A stretch of DNA of 64,000 bases from Epiperipatus broadwayi (GCA_028023455.1 JAQFVV010012495.1:2573711-2637710), one strand, 5' to 3'. Shown: positions 47,355 through 58,676, counted from the stretch's first letter. Numbers and translations: made by a program. The notes: generated by a model from the letters alone, not told the origin.

Positions 47355-47885
47355 ACATGTCCTAAACTAAGCCAAAACTTTTCATACAGTAGTGCCCCTC
47401 AGTGCAAGCCAGAGTAATTAATGGATGCAAGAAGGTTTGTACATAAAATCCCTATCTAGTGCCTACTTATCCAATATTCTCAGACTAGTTTCTTGCTGGT
47501 GGCTTTCATCAGTAAGGAACTGTGGATTTGATAGCACTGTACCTAGATCTTAGGATCTAATGCAATCCTCCAGCAGCCACTCTTTACCTTACTATAAAGC
47601 TTCAAGTCCAAAATAGAAACATGATAATGTTTTCAATTCAATTTTATTTGCTTGTATAAATCCAAGGCTTCCTCACAGATGAAAGCCACAAACTAGAAAC
47701 CAGTCTAGGGATTTGGGATGAATAGACATTAGATAGGGATTTTATGCATAAACCTTCTTGCATCTATTGATTACTGTGGCTTGTACTGAGTGGCACTACA
47801 ACATGGAGAGTTTCGTCATTATGTTAACAGCTCGAATAAGCCTAAAGAATGATGATCATGTAATGATTAGTGGTTTAACATGTTA
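47355..47885. mobile_element. Family B element, head-to-head copy
   Basis: The minus-oriented copy (about 47665-47370) includes the upstream interior (minus: GTGGCTGCTGGAGGATTGCA, CCTAAGATCTAGG) and a core-complete hammerhead. The plus-oriented copy (about 47655-47885) starts just before its ribozyme and runs to TGATCATGTAATGATTAGTG. The plus ribozyme at 47676 reads CAGATGA, which breaks the core; it keeps GAAAC and CAGTC. Confidence 0.8.
47477..47518 (-). ncRNA. Hammerhead ribozyme, family B
   Basis: Read on the minus strand: UCCUUA (47518-47513), CUGAUGA (47512-47506), stem II region AAGCCACCAGCAA, GAAAC (47492-47488), UAGUC (47487-47483), UGAGAA (47482-47477). Stem I pairs at five of six positions (one G-U, one C-A mismatch). 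Stem II has only two good pairs. Core residues are complete. Confidence 0.68.
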
Positions 47886-48849
47886 TAATTCATTCAAACA
47901 TGCTATGGTCTTAAATTTGTTGTGGTAAATAATTAAGATATGTCACTACATAACACATGTATTGACTCAGAGCTGAGGCAACTTGAAAAGGAAAACAGCC
48001 ACTTTTTAACCAGGATATACTTAAGACTTATAAAAAAAATGAAATTATCTCCTTCCAGTTAATACAATCAGTAGATACAAAAAAATGCTACTACCAGAAA
48101 CATATTTTTAAACAATAATAATTTAATAGCTATTCATTGTAATATATCTACAAATTTTATAATTCAAAATAGTGTTCATCCATTATTCGCAGAAATATTT
48201 ACACTATATAAGTAATTTTAATATCTCAATAATTACTTGTTTAAAAAATTATTATTAATATTAATTGCAAAGATTGGATACTTCAATTTAAAGTAAGGAA
48301 TTTAATGTATTTGGAGAGAATCCAAGTTTTTAGTAATGTTAACGGCCTTTATATTCTTTACCATTTTTCATTGATTCAAGTAATAACAGCAATAAATTCA
48401 ATCAGATAAAATCAATCATGTGCTAATTCAAAGTGATAAAAGCGTATTGCTGCGATTAAAAAAAGTAATAGAGCATTAAAATTTTATGCAAAAAAAAAAA
48501 TTGAGATACTTATAAATTTTGATACTTTAAATGTTTCAAAAAGGATTAATTATTTCATGCAATCAATGCAAAAAAACACATGCACTTCTAAGTATAATTC
48601 TTCATTGCCATGGCACATGGATCATAATGACAAACAGCTTTAATTAAGCTAGTTAGTTCCATATATTTGTGTCAATAACTAGCTAGAATACTTCTTTTGT
48701 CCTTTGACAGTTCAAAATATTATTCAGAAATAAAATAATCAAAAGCGAGAAGATTTACCCAGAATAGTTTTCTAAGTTCAAATGAACTAAAGAAATGTGT
48801 GGCTTTATAATTATTATCATTATAGGCAATTCAGTTCTACACTCAAAAA
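47886..48849. other. AT-rich DNA, nothing recognised
   Basis: No supported feature. Confidence 0.4.
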
Positions 48850-49053
48850 ATGTATAACGAAGGCAGTTCGATATTCCTAGAACACCAAAAAACATCTAAT
48901 CACAGATTTGAACCCACCAATGCCGAAATCATGTGCTTGGAAAGAAACAATGCCAAAAGAAAAATAAAAGAAACATATTTCATTGCAAACGACATGAAGG
49001 CCATCAATAGAAGAGATTCCTGCTTCTCGATTTCCAAGAAATGGACTGGTTAA
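48850..49053 (+). pseudogene. Penelope-like GIY-YIG C-terminal remnant
   Basis: A 67-codon frame reads SSIFLEHQKTSNHRFEPT and NAEIM, then RKIKETYFI, INRRDS and ISKKW before the stop. This spacing (H...NHRF, IM, RxIKE, INRxD, W) is that of the C-terminal half of the GIY-YIG domain in Penelope-like elements, and it parallels the remnant at 30111. The YIG and Arg/EH part is missing. Just upstream (48805-48831) a pyrimidine/AT tract ends in ATTATAG, a possible 3' splice site. Downstream, GGGAATGAATATGCCCC is followed by GAAAGC (49138), like the hairpin-GAAA tails of such elements. The minus frame 48877-49074 is its shadow. Confidence 0.5.
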
Positions 49054-49578
49054 ATAATTTGCATACATTTGCATGCACTAACGATAACACAGAATGAAGA
49101 GTGACACAGGCTATGAATGTGGGAATGAATATGCCCCGAAAGCGCTAAGCCAGAATTAATACAATTAAAATAATAACTTCACTGGGGTGCATTGGAAACA
49201 TAGTATAATAATAACTAAAGTTAGGGATTGGCAGTTCTTTTAGTGCAAACAATCATTTTGTTTAAATATGCTGACCAAAAATTTTAAAAAGCTGCAAAGA
49301 ATGAGGCAAAAATAGGTTAATAAAAATATAATTTCTTATGAATCATATTTGAACATTTGTCTTAATAATGCTAATACAATATAATTAGTATATATATATA
49401 TATAACAAAAATTAAAATTTTTTTAAAATCAAATAAACTACAAAAAGATTATGTCATTAATGAAATTTTTGAGAAAAAGGTCTAATTTTGGGAGAAATAT
49501 TTTTTTATATATTAAAAATAAAAAAAATGTGTTCATGTTTATCACATTAAAAAAGAGTTGCAAGCTCAGGCTCAAAGA

Positions 49579-49678
49579 GCTGCAAGTGGCCTATGATTGG
49601 AGATTTCAAAGAGCTGCAAGTGGCCTATGATTGGATATTTCAAAGAACTACATGCGGCTTATGATTGGAGATTACTGA
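49579..49678. repeat. 34-bp tandem repeat, three copies
   Basis: The unit GCTGCAAGTGGCCTATGATT plus GGAGATTTCAAAGA is repeated three times; the third copy is diverged (CTACATGCGGCTTATGATTG). Confidence 0.9.
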
Positions 49679-49864
49679 TCCTTAAACTAGATAAAGAGTA
49701 ACCATAATTAATGACTAAGATGTGAGAAAACATAAGACTAAAATGTTTCACATGTATGTGGTAATGTGATACTTTACTAATATTGAAATAACAATTCTGT
49801 GAGGAAAGAAATAATATGAAATTACTTCTATTATTTTATAAATTTTTGGTACTTGTGCGTTTTT

Positions 49865-50475
49865 AAATAAACTAAGATGGCACCCCATATTTATGATAAA
49901 TATACAGTTTCAAGGGTCTATAAACTTCCAAAGAAGTGTTAGTTTTTAAATGAAAACAAAATTAATAAATTGATTGTTAAAGTTTAAAAATAAAATAAAT
50001 TTCAAGCTTTATTTCAATTTTTTTGTTTACTTATATTACAATGTGACAAGATGCTCTTAACATTATCGTATTTGGATTTAATTCAGTGTTTCTTTTGTCA
50101 GCCTTTTTTTGGGGTAAATTGTTATAGTGATAAAATATTGGGAACTTCCTAACACAGAATATGATGCAGTGGACTATTTTCATAGGTATGGGATTTTGCT
50201 CTCCTGAAAAGTCTGCATTAATGGTCACAATATGATCGGATGATGCCGATATGAATAAAGTGTGAATATTTTATTTATATATATTTTTTTCATTTTTGTG
50301 TTAATAAGTTAATCCAAAGAAAAACTGTAAATATTGTAATCAATTTTTCCACAATGATTTTTTCTTAAATAACAATAATAAAAAAACAGCAGGCATTTTT
50401 TTTGCAAACATTTTTGGGGGGCCTTGAAACTGTAGATTTATCAAAAATATGGACGCCATCTTGGTTTACTTGAAA
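49865..50475 (-). mobile_element. Family H terminal-inverted-repeat element
   Basis: Termini AAATAAACTAAGATGGCACC (49867) and GCCATCTTGGTTTACTTGAA (50455-50474) are inverted copies. Inward, ATAAATATACAGTTTCAAGGG pairs with CCTTGAAACTGTAGATTTAT. The interior matches 28505-28900 on the other strand (TGACCATTAATGCAG, CTTTTCAGGAGAGC on the minus strand). The open frame 50031-50228 has no recognised domain. Confidence 0.82.
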
Positions 50476-50701
50476 GAATAAAGTGTGAATATTTTATTTA
50501 TATATATTTTTTTCATTTTTGTGTTAATATGTTAATCCAAAGAAAAACTGTAAATATTGTAATCAATTTTTCCACAATGATTTTTTCTTAAATAACAATA
50601 ATAAAAAAACAGCAGGCATTTTTTTGCAAACATTTTTGGGGGGGCCTTGAAACTGTAGATTTATCAAAAATATGGACGCCATCTTGGTTTACTTGAAAAC
50701 T
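50476..50701 (-). repeat. Tandem duplication of the family H end
   Basis: The 223-bp block beginning GAATAAAGTGTGAATATTTT at 50253 is repeated at 50476. The two copies differ only in homopolymer lengths (T and G runs) and one base (GTTAATAAG / GTTAATATG), so the duplication is recent. Confidence 0.92.
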
Positions 50702-51404
50702 GGTAAGTACCAAATTTTTATATTATTAATTAGTTATCTGCTGAAAAGTAGGTTTAATAAAGCAGAGTTCCTTGGTAAACAGCATTGTAGTCAATCAATC
50801 TTTGGCTTCCCATCAATCTTTAATAAGTATTATTATATTGTCACATATTGAAAATGATTTTAAAACCAATATTTTTTTACATAGAATGTTTTGATTTTAT
50901 GCAAGCGAATGCCTATGTATTGCTTGCAAAATTAATTGCTTATATTTTCCTCCTAATTATTACATTTTATATCTTGCATAATTTACAAAGGCAGACTTTC
51001 AAACTCAAGATCCATAGTCAAGACTCCATTTATGACACTTTTAAAGTTTGAATTTCTTAGAAAATCCGGAAAATAAAAGTTTGGATTATTTTTTATTTAG
51101 TAATACATTTTATTATTTTTCTCTATTATCAATCACACGTCTATCATAAAATAATCATTATCAGTAGTATTCTGTTCTAAGGAAAAATCCAGACAACAAC
51201 AATCGCATCACAGTTTATCAATTTCTCCAGTTTGTTTTAAGTAAATGTGGAAAAAAAAAACCTTAAAATTTTTATATTCAAAATGTACCTTGGTAGGATC
51301 TTGATTTTATATATATTAAAATGTAATATTTTTAAAGGGATAATGTAGATGTTATATTAATTAAATTAAAACTACAGCCAAGTTGTATTAAAATGGAACA
51401 ACCT
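50702..51404. other. AT-rich DNA with a faint family E fragment
   Basis: At 50990-51058, AGGCAGACTTTCAAACTCAA and GATCCATAGTCAAGACTCC recall family E wording. Nothing else recognised. Confidence 0.3.
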
Positions 51405-51510
51405 ATCAGACCGGATCTGCAGGCCGGGGGTATATAATAGCTAACTTGTTCAAACTACTTACTGACAAAAAGACGGCCGCTTCCGATCAATCACTACATC
51501 TCAACTGAAA
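51405..51510 (+). promoter_or_regulatory. Candidate TATA promoter in a G+C island
   Basis: GATCTGCAGGCCGGGGG is followed by TATATAATAG (TATATAA at 51431-51437), then TTCAAACTACTTACTGAC at the expected start position and GACGGCCGC at 51472. This sharp G+C island with a TATA box stands out. I find no coding exon directly downstream, and the direction is not certain. Confidence 0.3.
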
Positions 51511-51999
51511 TTAAGCCTCTTCCCTCAACAAGTCGTGTATTTAAATGTAATATTTTTTAACGAAATAGTACAATGTAAATTATTTAATAAATGGGAACTC
51601 CGTATATATATAAATAATTCTTCCGTTGTTACCCCTTCTCCAGCATAGAGATCCTAAAGCAAACCAAGTTAGACTAATAAATCATAAATTAAATTTTAAC
51701 ATATAAGTTCATTATTTTTGTGTAATAGCTTAAGTTTCGTATTAATTAGTTCTAGAAAATATTGAATGTTATTGCGAATAAATTAGTGCTGGATGAAACT
51801 ATTTGAGATTATTTACACGTTTCTTATAAATATTTCAATATAAAACTAAAAATAGAAATGCGGAATAAATTTCCATGAAGTATGCCAGGTAATTATTATT
51901 TATTTTTAATATCACACTAACTTTTGTAAAATGTCTATCCGGTACTCATGCTATTAATAGAGTATTCATTTTACTCTATATATAGTATTTATAAATGTT

Positions 52000-52125
52000 T
52001 GCATGTGGATATAAAAACCTCGCCCACTTGAAGACTAAAGATTAATGTCTGTATTGTAAGAGAGAACGCACTGATGGGTGACTGCAACAAGGCGACATTG
52101 ATCTGGGAGAAGCACTGATAAAGAT
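52000..52125 (+). promoter_or_regulatory. TATA-like box followed by a 14-codon frame
   Basis: GGATATAAAAACC (52008-52020) lies about 40 bases before an unusually G+C-rich segment (ACGCACTGATGGGTGACTGC). A tiny frame there reads MGDCNKATLIWEKH then a stop. It could be the 5' end of a transcript. Coding significance is doubtful. Confidence 0.2.
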
Positions 52126-52189
52126 AAAAATAAAATATATAACAACAGAGTAATGATTGTTTATTCTTGCATCAGCAATCAAGTCCTTA

Positions 52190-52521
52190 GATTGTGTGAG
52201 AATAGGGTAGTAAAGGTTATCCAGCTATCAAAATGAGCATGGAGAAATTACGTCTACTTCAATTGTAATAATAAAGGTAGTTCATGAAATGCATACGTAG
52301 TGAAAGAGAGTGTTCTATCTTTTTGCAATGGTGGATGGCCATGATATGGCAATAGATTGTGTGAGAATAGTGTAGTAAAGGTTATCCAACTATCAAAATG
52401 AGCATGGAGAAAGTAAATCTACTTCAATTGTAATAATAAAGGTAGTTCATGAAATGCATACATAGTGAAAGAGAGTGTTCTATCTTTTTGCAATGGTTGA
52501 TGGCCATGATATGGTAGAATT
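52190..52521. repeat. 166-bp tandem duplication
   Basis: Two units starting GATTGTGTGAGAATAG at 52190 and 52356 share GGTTATCCA, CTATCAAAATGAGCATGGAG, GGTAGTTCATGAAATGCATA and AGTGTTCTATCTTTTTGCAA with only a handful of differences. Confidence 0.93.
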
Positions 52522-52854
52522 AAGATGAATGAGAGATGAACTGATAAAAAAAGAAAAAGTTTGAAAATATATAACTTCGAGGCAATAATTGTTCACCTTC
52601 CACAACGTGTTAAAAATGGTTATCGAAGTCTCTTGCTTGTATGAGAGTGAAGTAGTGAAAGTGGCATAGAGATTCAAATGTTCTCCTGAAAAATATGCAT
52701 GCACATGGTGAAGATGAGATGATTCTCATGCTGATTGAAAGAAAAACGAACTTGAATATACAGTGTACATCAAATCACCTCCAATTCAGGTATGCCTTCT
52801 ATGAATATTTGGATATTTACTTCAGTGTAGCATTATGCACTGGAATTATATATA

Positions 52855-52983
52855 TATATATATGTGTGTGAAATAAAATTAGTGCATGTAGCCAACTGTA
52901 AATTCAAATATGGGTGGAAGGAGTGGTAGATATTTTATATTTGAATTCACAGTTGGCTATATGTACTAATTCTATTTCATATA
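52855..52983. repeat. Inverted repeat, MITE-like
   Basis: GTAGCCAACTGTAAATTCAA against TTGAATTCACAGTTGGCTA, extended by GTGAAATAAAATTAGTGCA against GTACTAATTCTATTTCA. The loop is about 35 bp. It abuts the next family C copy. Confidence 0.82.
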
Positions 52984-52984
52984 T

Positions 52985-53440
52985 ACTATGAGGGACTTGA
53001 ACTCAGACTTTCAAGCTCCCTACAACTCTTCACTCCATCTTATACAACTGACCCACATAACTACATATATGTAAAAAACCCAAACAATCTCCAATATCAG
53101 TTGCTCTAGTCTAGATTATCATTTTCCACACTTATATACAATCAGTGCTCAGTTTACATTAAGGCAGCAAATCTTCAAACTTTAATGGGCAAACTTCAAT
53201 CTTCACCATCTTCCAACTCTTCAGATATCCATTTTCATTGAAAATCTGAGGATGGAACACTTAAAGCCCTTGTTAATGCCAGTATTACTGTCATACCCAT
53301 ATTGACTTTAAGTTATTCTGACACCTCAAATATAGGACCTCAATATGTCCTTTTAAATATACAGCATAGGAGTCAGCTGAATACAGACTGAATATGTAAT
53401 ATTTAAATACAAGTTTATGGTCCATACTAAACTTAATGTA
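52985..53440 (+). repeat. Family C element, long copy
   Basis: GACTTGAACTCAGACTTTCA, CTCCATCTTATACAACTGA, AAGGCAGCAAATCTTCAAAC and CATTGAAAATCTGAGGATGG, then the 3' extension CCTTGTTAATGCCAGTATTA, GTCATACCCATATTGACTTT and GACACCTCAAATATAGGA. Confidence 0.82.
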
Positions 53441-53443
53441 ATT

Positions 53444-53795
53444 ATAAGAGACTTGAGCTCAGACTGTCAAGCTCCCTACTGCTCACCATTCTATTTTAAA
53501 CAACTGATACACATGACCACATAATATAAAAAAGATAATTGATTCCAATAAACATTTCATGCTGGTCCAGATCCCCATGTCCCATAGATAGCAACTCTTC
53601 AAATTTTAATAGACAAGCTGTGGGAGATAATGATCTGGACCAGCTGATGAATGCTGGTTTAGCACAAAATACATATATTGGAGATCATTTATTTTTTTCA
53701 CATGTGTGTTGTCATGTGTATCAATTGTATAAGATTAAGAGGAGAGCTGCAGAGAGTTTGAAAGTCTGAGTTCAAGTCTCTTGTAATTAAAGTTC
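53444..53795. repeat. Family C palindromic copy
   Basis: The plus-oriented half begins GACTTGAGCTCAGACTGTCA. The minus-oriented half ends GTTTGAAAGTCTGAGTTCAA at 53758-53777. They meet near 53620 (TTAATAGACAAGCTGTGGGA). The frame 53539-53769 is a translation of it. Confidence 0.8.
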
Positions 53796-53879
53796 CTTAT
53801 AAATAATATACAAATATTACATATTCAGCCTGTATTCTGACCATCCCTCTTCTGTATATTTAAATGGACATATTAAGAA

Positions 53880-54260
53880 AATATATATGAGGGATCAGGG
53901 TGACTTAAAGCCAACATGATTATGACAATAATATTGGCATCAACAAGGGCTTTGAATGTTCCATCCTTGGATTTTCAGTGACAGGGGTGGCTGAAGAGTT
54001 AGAGGTTGGAGAAGATTGAAGCTTGTCCATCAAAGTTTGAGGATTTACTATCTTAATATAAACTGAGCACTGGTTGATTGTATATAGGTACAGGAGATGG
54101 TAATCTGGACCACTGATGAGTGCTGGTGCAACATGAAATATGTATCTTGGAGATCATTTATCTTTTTCACATGTATGTGGTCATGTGTATCAGTTCTATA
54201 AGATGGCATGGAGAGCTGTAGAAAGTCTGAAAATCTGAGTTCAATTCCCATACAATTACA
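53880..54260 (-). repeat. Family C element, minus full copy
   Basis: GAGGGATCAGGGTGACTTAA, GGCATCAACAAGGGCTTTGA, GATTGAAGCTTGTCCATCA, CCACTGATGAGTGCTGGTG and ATCTGAGTTCAATTCCCA. The end GAGTTCAATTCCC is a good tRNA B-box look-alike. Confidence 0.82.
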
Positions 54261-54854
54261 CGAAATTTGGTGTAGACAACACACATGTATTTCAATATTA
54301 TATATATATTCAAGTTTGTTTTTATTTATATCAACACATATCTCACCTTCGCTATAGATATTTTTATATACCTGCATACATGTATATAAACCCTCTTGTA
54401 TTATGATTTTATCCTCTTGTATTATGATTAATACAACCATCTTTCATACCTATTATCTGAGGTTTGAATTGAGATAAAACTTGGAAACGTTTTTAGAAAC
54501 AGAATTTTTTAAACAAACTTAGGATATTTTTTGGGTTCATAATCAGTTTGACTATTCATCCAATTATTGGTCACTAAATGGATATTTTTAAATTTGACTA
54601 TTCTGATTAATTATGTTTTCTATCATTTTCCTTTTGAATAGAAGCATTTATCTAGATCTGAGTTACTTAAAGTTGTCTAAACATATTAATTAATTCACTA
54701 TAAGTCACGTTTTTAAATTCTAAAAGTCATTAGTCAAATAGTAGTATATTCAAACAATAAATATCTGATCGTTAGTGATAGTTTGAGATTGATTTTACTT
54801 AAGTTAACTAACATCATTATAACTAAAACACACAGGCTTATTACATACCTGTGT
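54261..54854. other. AT-rich DNA, nothing recognised
   Basis: No supported gene; the open frame 54048-54440 runs in from the repeat. The last 60 bp form one copy of a direct repeat that recurs at 55268. Confidence 0.45.
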
Positions 54855-55215
54855 CTATATATGTAATATATAGGTATATGAGCAGAAACTTTCACACGAC
54901 CCTTACTGATACACTCGAACACATACATGTTGAAAAGATAAATAATCACCAATATACGTATTTCCTGCTAAACCAGAAATCATCAGTTGGTCCAGATTAC
55001 CATCTCCACACACATGTTATAAGTGCTCAGATATATATTAAGATAGCCAAACCTCCTACTTTAATGGACAGGCTTCAATCTACTCCACACTCCAACTCTT
55101 CAACCATCCTTCCAATTGAAAATCTGATGGTGGAATATTCAAAGGCCACCCTGAGGCCGAGATTCTTGTCACACCCATGCTGACCTAAGGTCAATCTGAC
55201 CCCTCATATACAGGA
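54855..55215 (+). repeat. Family C element with variant 5' end
   Basis: Body: CATCAGTTGGTCCAGATTAC, CTACTTTAATGGACAGGCTT and GAAAATCTGATGGTGGAATA, then GAGGCCGAGATTCTTGTCAC and ATCTGACCCCTCATATACAG. The usual 5' end is replaced by GAGCAGAAACTTTCACACGA. Confidence 0.8.
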
Positions 55216-55267
55216 CATAATCCATTTAATACATATACAAGGAATGGGTAGACATCTCTACTATGTA

Positions 55268-55455
55268 ATAACTGAAACACACAGCTTATTATATACCTGT
55301 GTCTATATATGTAATATATAGGGTATATGAGCACAGACTTTCACATGACCCACCATTCTCTATATCTTTTCAACATATATGTATTCGAGTGTATGTGTTA
55401 TGAGATAGTGTAGAGGATGATGGGTCGTGTGAAAGTCTGTGCTCATATACCTTAT
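55268..55455. repeat. Family C variant ends, palindromic mini-copy
   Basis: GAGCACAGACTTTCACATGA (55329) is inverted as TCGTGTGAAAGTCTGTGCTC (55425-55444) around a short centre with ATATATGTATTCGAGTGTAT. The upstream 60 bp (ACACACAG, TTATATACCTGTGTCTATAT) repeat 54824-54882. Confidence 0.8.
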
Positions 55456-55599
55456 AACATCATTATAATAAGCACTTCTAACACCATTGGATTTTATTAA
55501 CAGGCATTATAACGTTTGTGTGGTGTTTCTAACTCCAAAAAATAAAAATAAAAACATCAAAACAAAAATTGTTAATGAGTTTGCGATGACTAAACAAAC

Positions 55600-56770
55600 A
55601 CCCCACAAACCAGAAAAACACATATTGCATCTGCTAGTCTTTTAACTCTTTGTGCATCAACCATTATTATTTGAGTGACTTTAATACTTTGTCTAATTGC
55701 AGTTTTCCATTATTTTTTATGCTTTGCTTTATCTTTCCAGTAAAAGCAATCATTACTGCATTATTAAAGACTGACTTTAGGATAATCGCTATAACTTAAA
55801 TGACATCATCATTTCTGAAAATCCACGCCCAACTTCTCCATAAAATACTTTTTAGTAAATCTATTACTATTTATTTCATATGCCCAAATTTTAGTAGAAT
55901 CAATAGCAACTTTGAAAAATACTTTGGTTAGTTTTATGATTGCATTTTAAAAATATTATGAAGCATTCTTGAATGAAAATTTTTCAGCTTGTTTACCTTA
56001 CATTGATAGAACATACTAAACTATGATACATCCTGAAGATTGGAATAAGATCTACTCTTTGATGCAACAACCATTTTACTCTTGGAACATACTAATCTAA
56101 TATCCATCCAGATATCTGGGCTTGTAAAATAAAAATTCTTGTATTTTGACTCTTAACTTTATTGCAGTCTATTAAATATTGTTGTTTTGAGTGCGGATAC
56201 ATCCATGTTCTTCTATAGTAGTTTTTCTGACTAAATAAAGTGTTTATGATAGTAAATCCATATCTTATTTCAACAACTATAGACCATTTGAATGTACAGC
56301 ACTGATAACTTACTTCCAACAACTTTGGCCAAAGTCTATTATTCACATTAACATGTGCATTAAAATTTCCAAAAAATGTTGATATTTTAATCACATTATT
56401 ATAATAATAATATTCAATAATGAATAAAAGTCATTCTTATATGAATTCTATGAATCAAAGGTTTAAGTATAAGCATTAATAAAAAGAGTGCTAGTGCTAT
56501 CGGGCAAAATAAGTTTAATTATTATTAGCCTTTCATTGATACAGTGAGGAATTCCAACAATAGAAGATACAAATTTCTCTTTTCACTGACTGGTCTGCCC
56601 TTCCAAAATATCTTGTATGCATCCATTCTATTAAACTTCCTTTCACTAAAGATGTGTTTAATTAAGAGTGGCTATAGTGATTTTTGTTGTTAGTTCTTTA
56701 GCTGCCAATGCAACCCACCATTCTGGTCTTGTAGAGTTTGCCTTGAGTAACATTTACGCAAATTAGATTT
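55600..56770 (-). pseudogene. RTE-type LINE remnant: endonuclease and linker, frameshifted
   Basis: Minus-strand fragments in order match the EEP endonuclease ORF of RTE-type LINEs, often mis-annotated as craniofacial development protein 2-like. NSTRPEWWVALAAKEL lies at about 56753-56706 and YKIFWKGRPVSEKRN at about 56612-56568. From 56394 to 56092 there is FFGNFNAHVNVNNRLWP (the GDFN motif, with G-N for G-D), then FTIINTLFSQKNYYRRTWMY with SKQQYLID, the catalytic-domain segment before the final SDH. IRLVCSKSKMV follows below 56092, then KVNKLKN, with stops and frame changes down to about 55600. The reverse transcriptase is not seen. An old inactive copy. Confidence 0.78.
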
Positions 56771-58599
56771 ATAATACTTATCTTTAGTGTTATATCCATC
56801 TTTATCACTGCTAATGATATATTTTTTAGCTGTAATGAGTAACCTGTGAGGCATGACTATCTAAGCTAGACAGTGCAAGACAGACCATTTTTAGATATTT
56901 TCTAAGCCTTATCAACTTCCATGCTAGACAGATAAATATCTAAATAGAGCCACCTAAATATACAATATTTGTTACTGGCTCAAGCAAGAATCCTAACTAA
57001 GGACTTCTCACTGTTCCTGCCATTGCTTTCTTAATTCTCAAGGAATAAAGCTAAAAAATTAAAAGGGGAATTGGGAGTCAGAAATGATATACATATCATT
57101 AAGGTGTGGAAAAGTGGGTGCATAAAGACATAATCCCATTGAAGATGGCATTCATTAACTTAAGTGACTGAAGAAACATACTAAATCAGAAACAACTATT
57201 TTGATCAGAGGTAGTACATAGTCTTTGATGAACCAATATCTTATTCAATCCATCCCTTCTGGAACCCATCAGTAGCCTGAGTACTGTATCCAACATTGGA
57301 ATGGAATACCATCAGCTATTCCAGTTCATTGACTATGAGAAAAATAAATGTGAAATGCCATAGTTAGATAGAACCTATTCCTCTATTGATAATCTCATTT
57401 CATACTGATATCAAAACTGATTAATAGCTTTTATTTATATTTGTTTTATTTACTCATTTTTTATATCTTATTAATGTAAATTCTGCATGCAGGATTTGAA
57501 CAAAATATTTATTATTTAATGCCTTATTTTTGATGCAGAATAACATTTCAAAAGTTAAAGGTTAGAAAATCAATATGTTATATTATTATTATAAGGAATA
57601 AAATATTTTAATTTTTAAATCCATTTTCCCATGTTCCAAACCATAGTCACTTGAATGCTGTCAGATTTTCTGTTCATCATTGAGTTTGCTAAATTGATAA
57701 ACCAAACATATTAGTCTAAACAAGAAACAATCAGTGGTTCATTCAATACATATCACTGATAACAGCAGAAATGGAAAAATAATGCACAAAAAAAAAATTC
57801 AAAAGTTTAACTAAAATGAATAGATGTCAGAATAGAATAGAATCGTAAAACAAACACCATGATCCAGACTGTTTTCATGTTTATTTTGGAAAACCAATGG
57901 CAAACAATAATGTGAGAGTAAAGCAACATATAAGTCTGTACGATGCAATTGAAAGGATGTTTTGAAGCATGATACAATCTAGAATCATGTTTTACAAGAA
58001 GATAAAAAACAGTTTGCTGTAAATGGTATGATATAAAATAGAAGATTAAAGAGAATTGGGTTATGAATAAAGAAAAAAAAACAAAAAACAGGAAATCCAA
58101 CAGCATTCAACCGAATATGATTTGGAATATGCACAAATGAATATTTAAAATATACACCAATCTTATGCATTGTTTGCATAGTTTAATATTTATCTTTTGA
58201 AAAGGGCAGCACCAAAAATGCATTTAAGAAATATTTTGAAATTTTTGCTCTATGCAAGAAATATTTATATTAATACATGAAATTATTGATGCATTCTTAT
58301 GAAAACTTATATTGGAAGTTAATATGGATAGAATTAATGGCAGTAAATTTCAAATTTGGTCTTTCAGATCAGAAAGTGATCAGCGCAGTACTAAAGAGTC
58401 AATCTATTATAGTATTATTAGTCTATGTAATAAGAGTAGATTAAAGCCTTCAAATAATAAGTTGCTGATACAGCAATGCTGTAAAGAATAGTTTAGTTGT
58501 AAACATCCCACCCAAATATTGGAAATTAGAGTACAACCCGCACAAAAGCTTCATGCCATGAACATTGAATTACATAAGTACTTCATTTTATTTATTCTT
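56771..58599. other. Unassigned, slightly G+C-richer DNA
   Basis: 56771-57360 could hold more diverged LINE 5' sequence, but I cannot show it. The minus open frames at 57807-58179 are low-complexity hydrophobic stretches without a recognised domain. Confidence 0.35.
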
Positions 58600-58676
58600 T
58601 TGCAAACTTGGATAAGTGGGCACTTTATAGCAAGGCCAAATCTAAATTCTGGTCAGTGGCCTTTATCACATTTATA
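58600..58676. repeat. Family B relic, inverted halves
   Basis: GATAAGTGGGCACTTTATAG resembles the B phrase GATGAGTAGGCACTAGATAG. It is joined to an inverted ribozyme relic (minus: GTGATAAAGGCCACTGACC, then AGAAT). Too diverged to fold. Confidence 0.4.

Noticed and set aside
53539-55183. Open frames of 76, 130 and 110 codons
   Set aside because: All lie inside family C copies on either strand and simply translate the repeat. Copies with stops occur at the same positions elsewhere.
57807-58179. Hydrophobic minus frames resembling a membrane protein
   Set aside because: Phe/Leu-rich translation of T-rich DNA, without a family signature or splice context.
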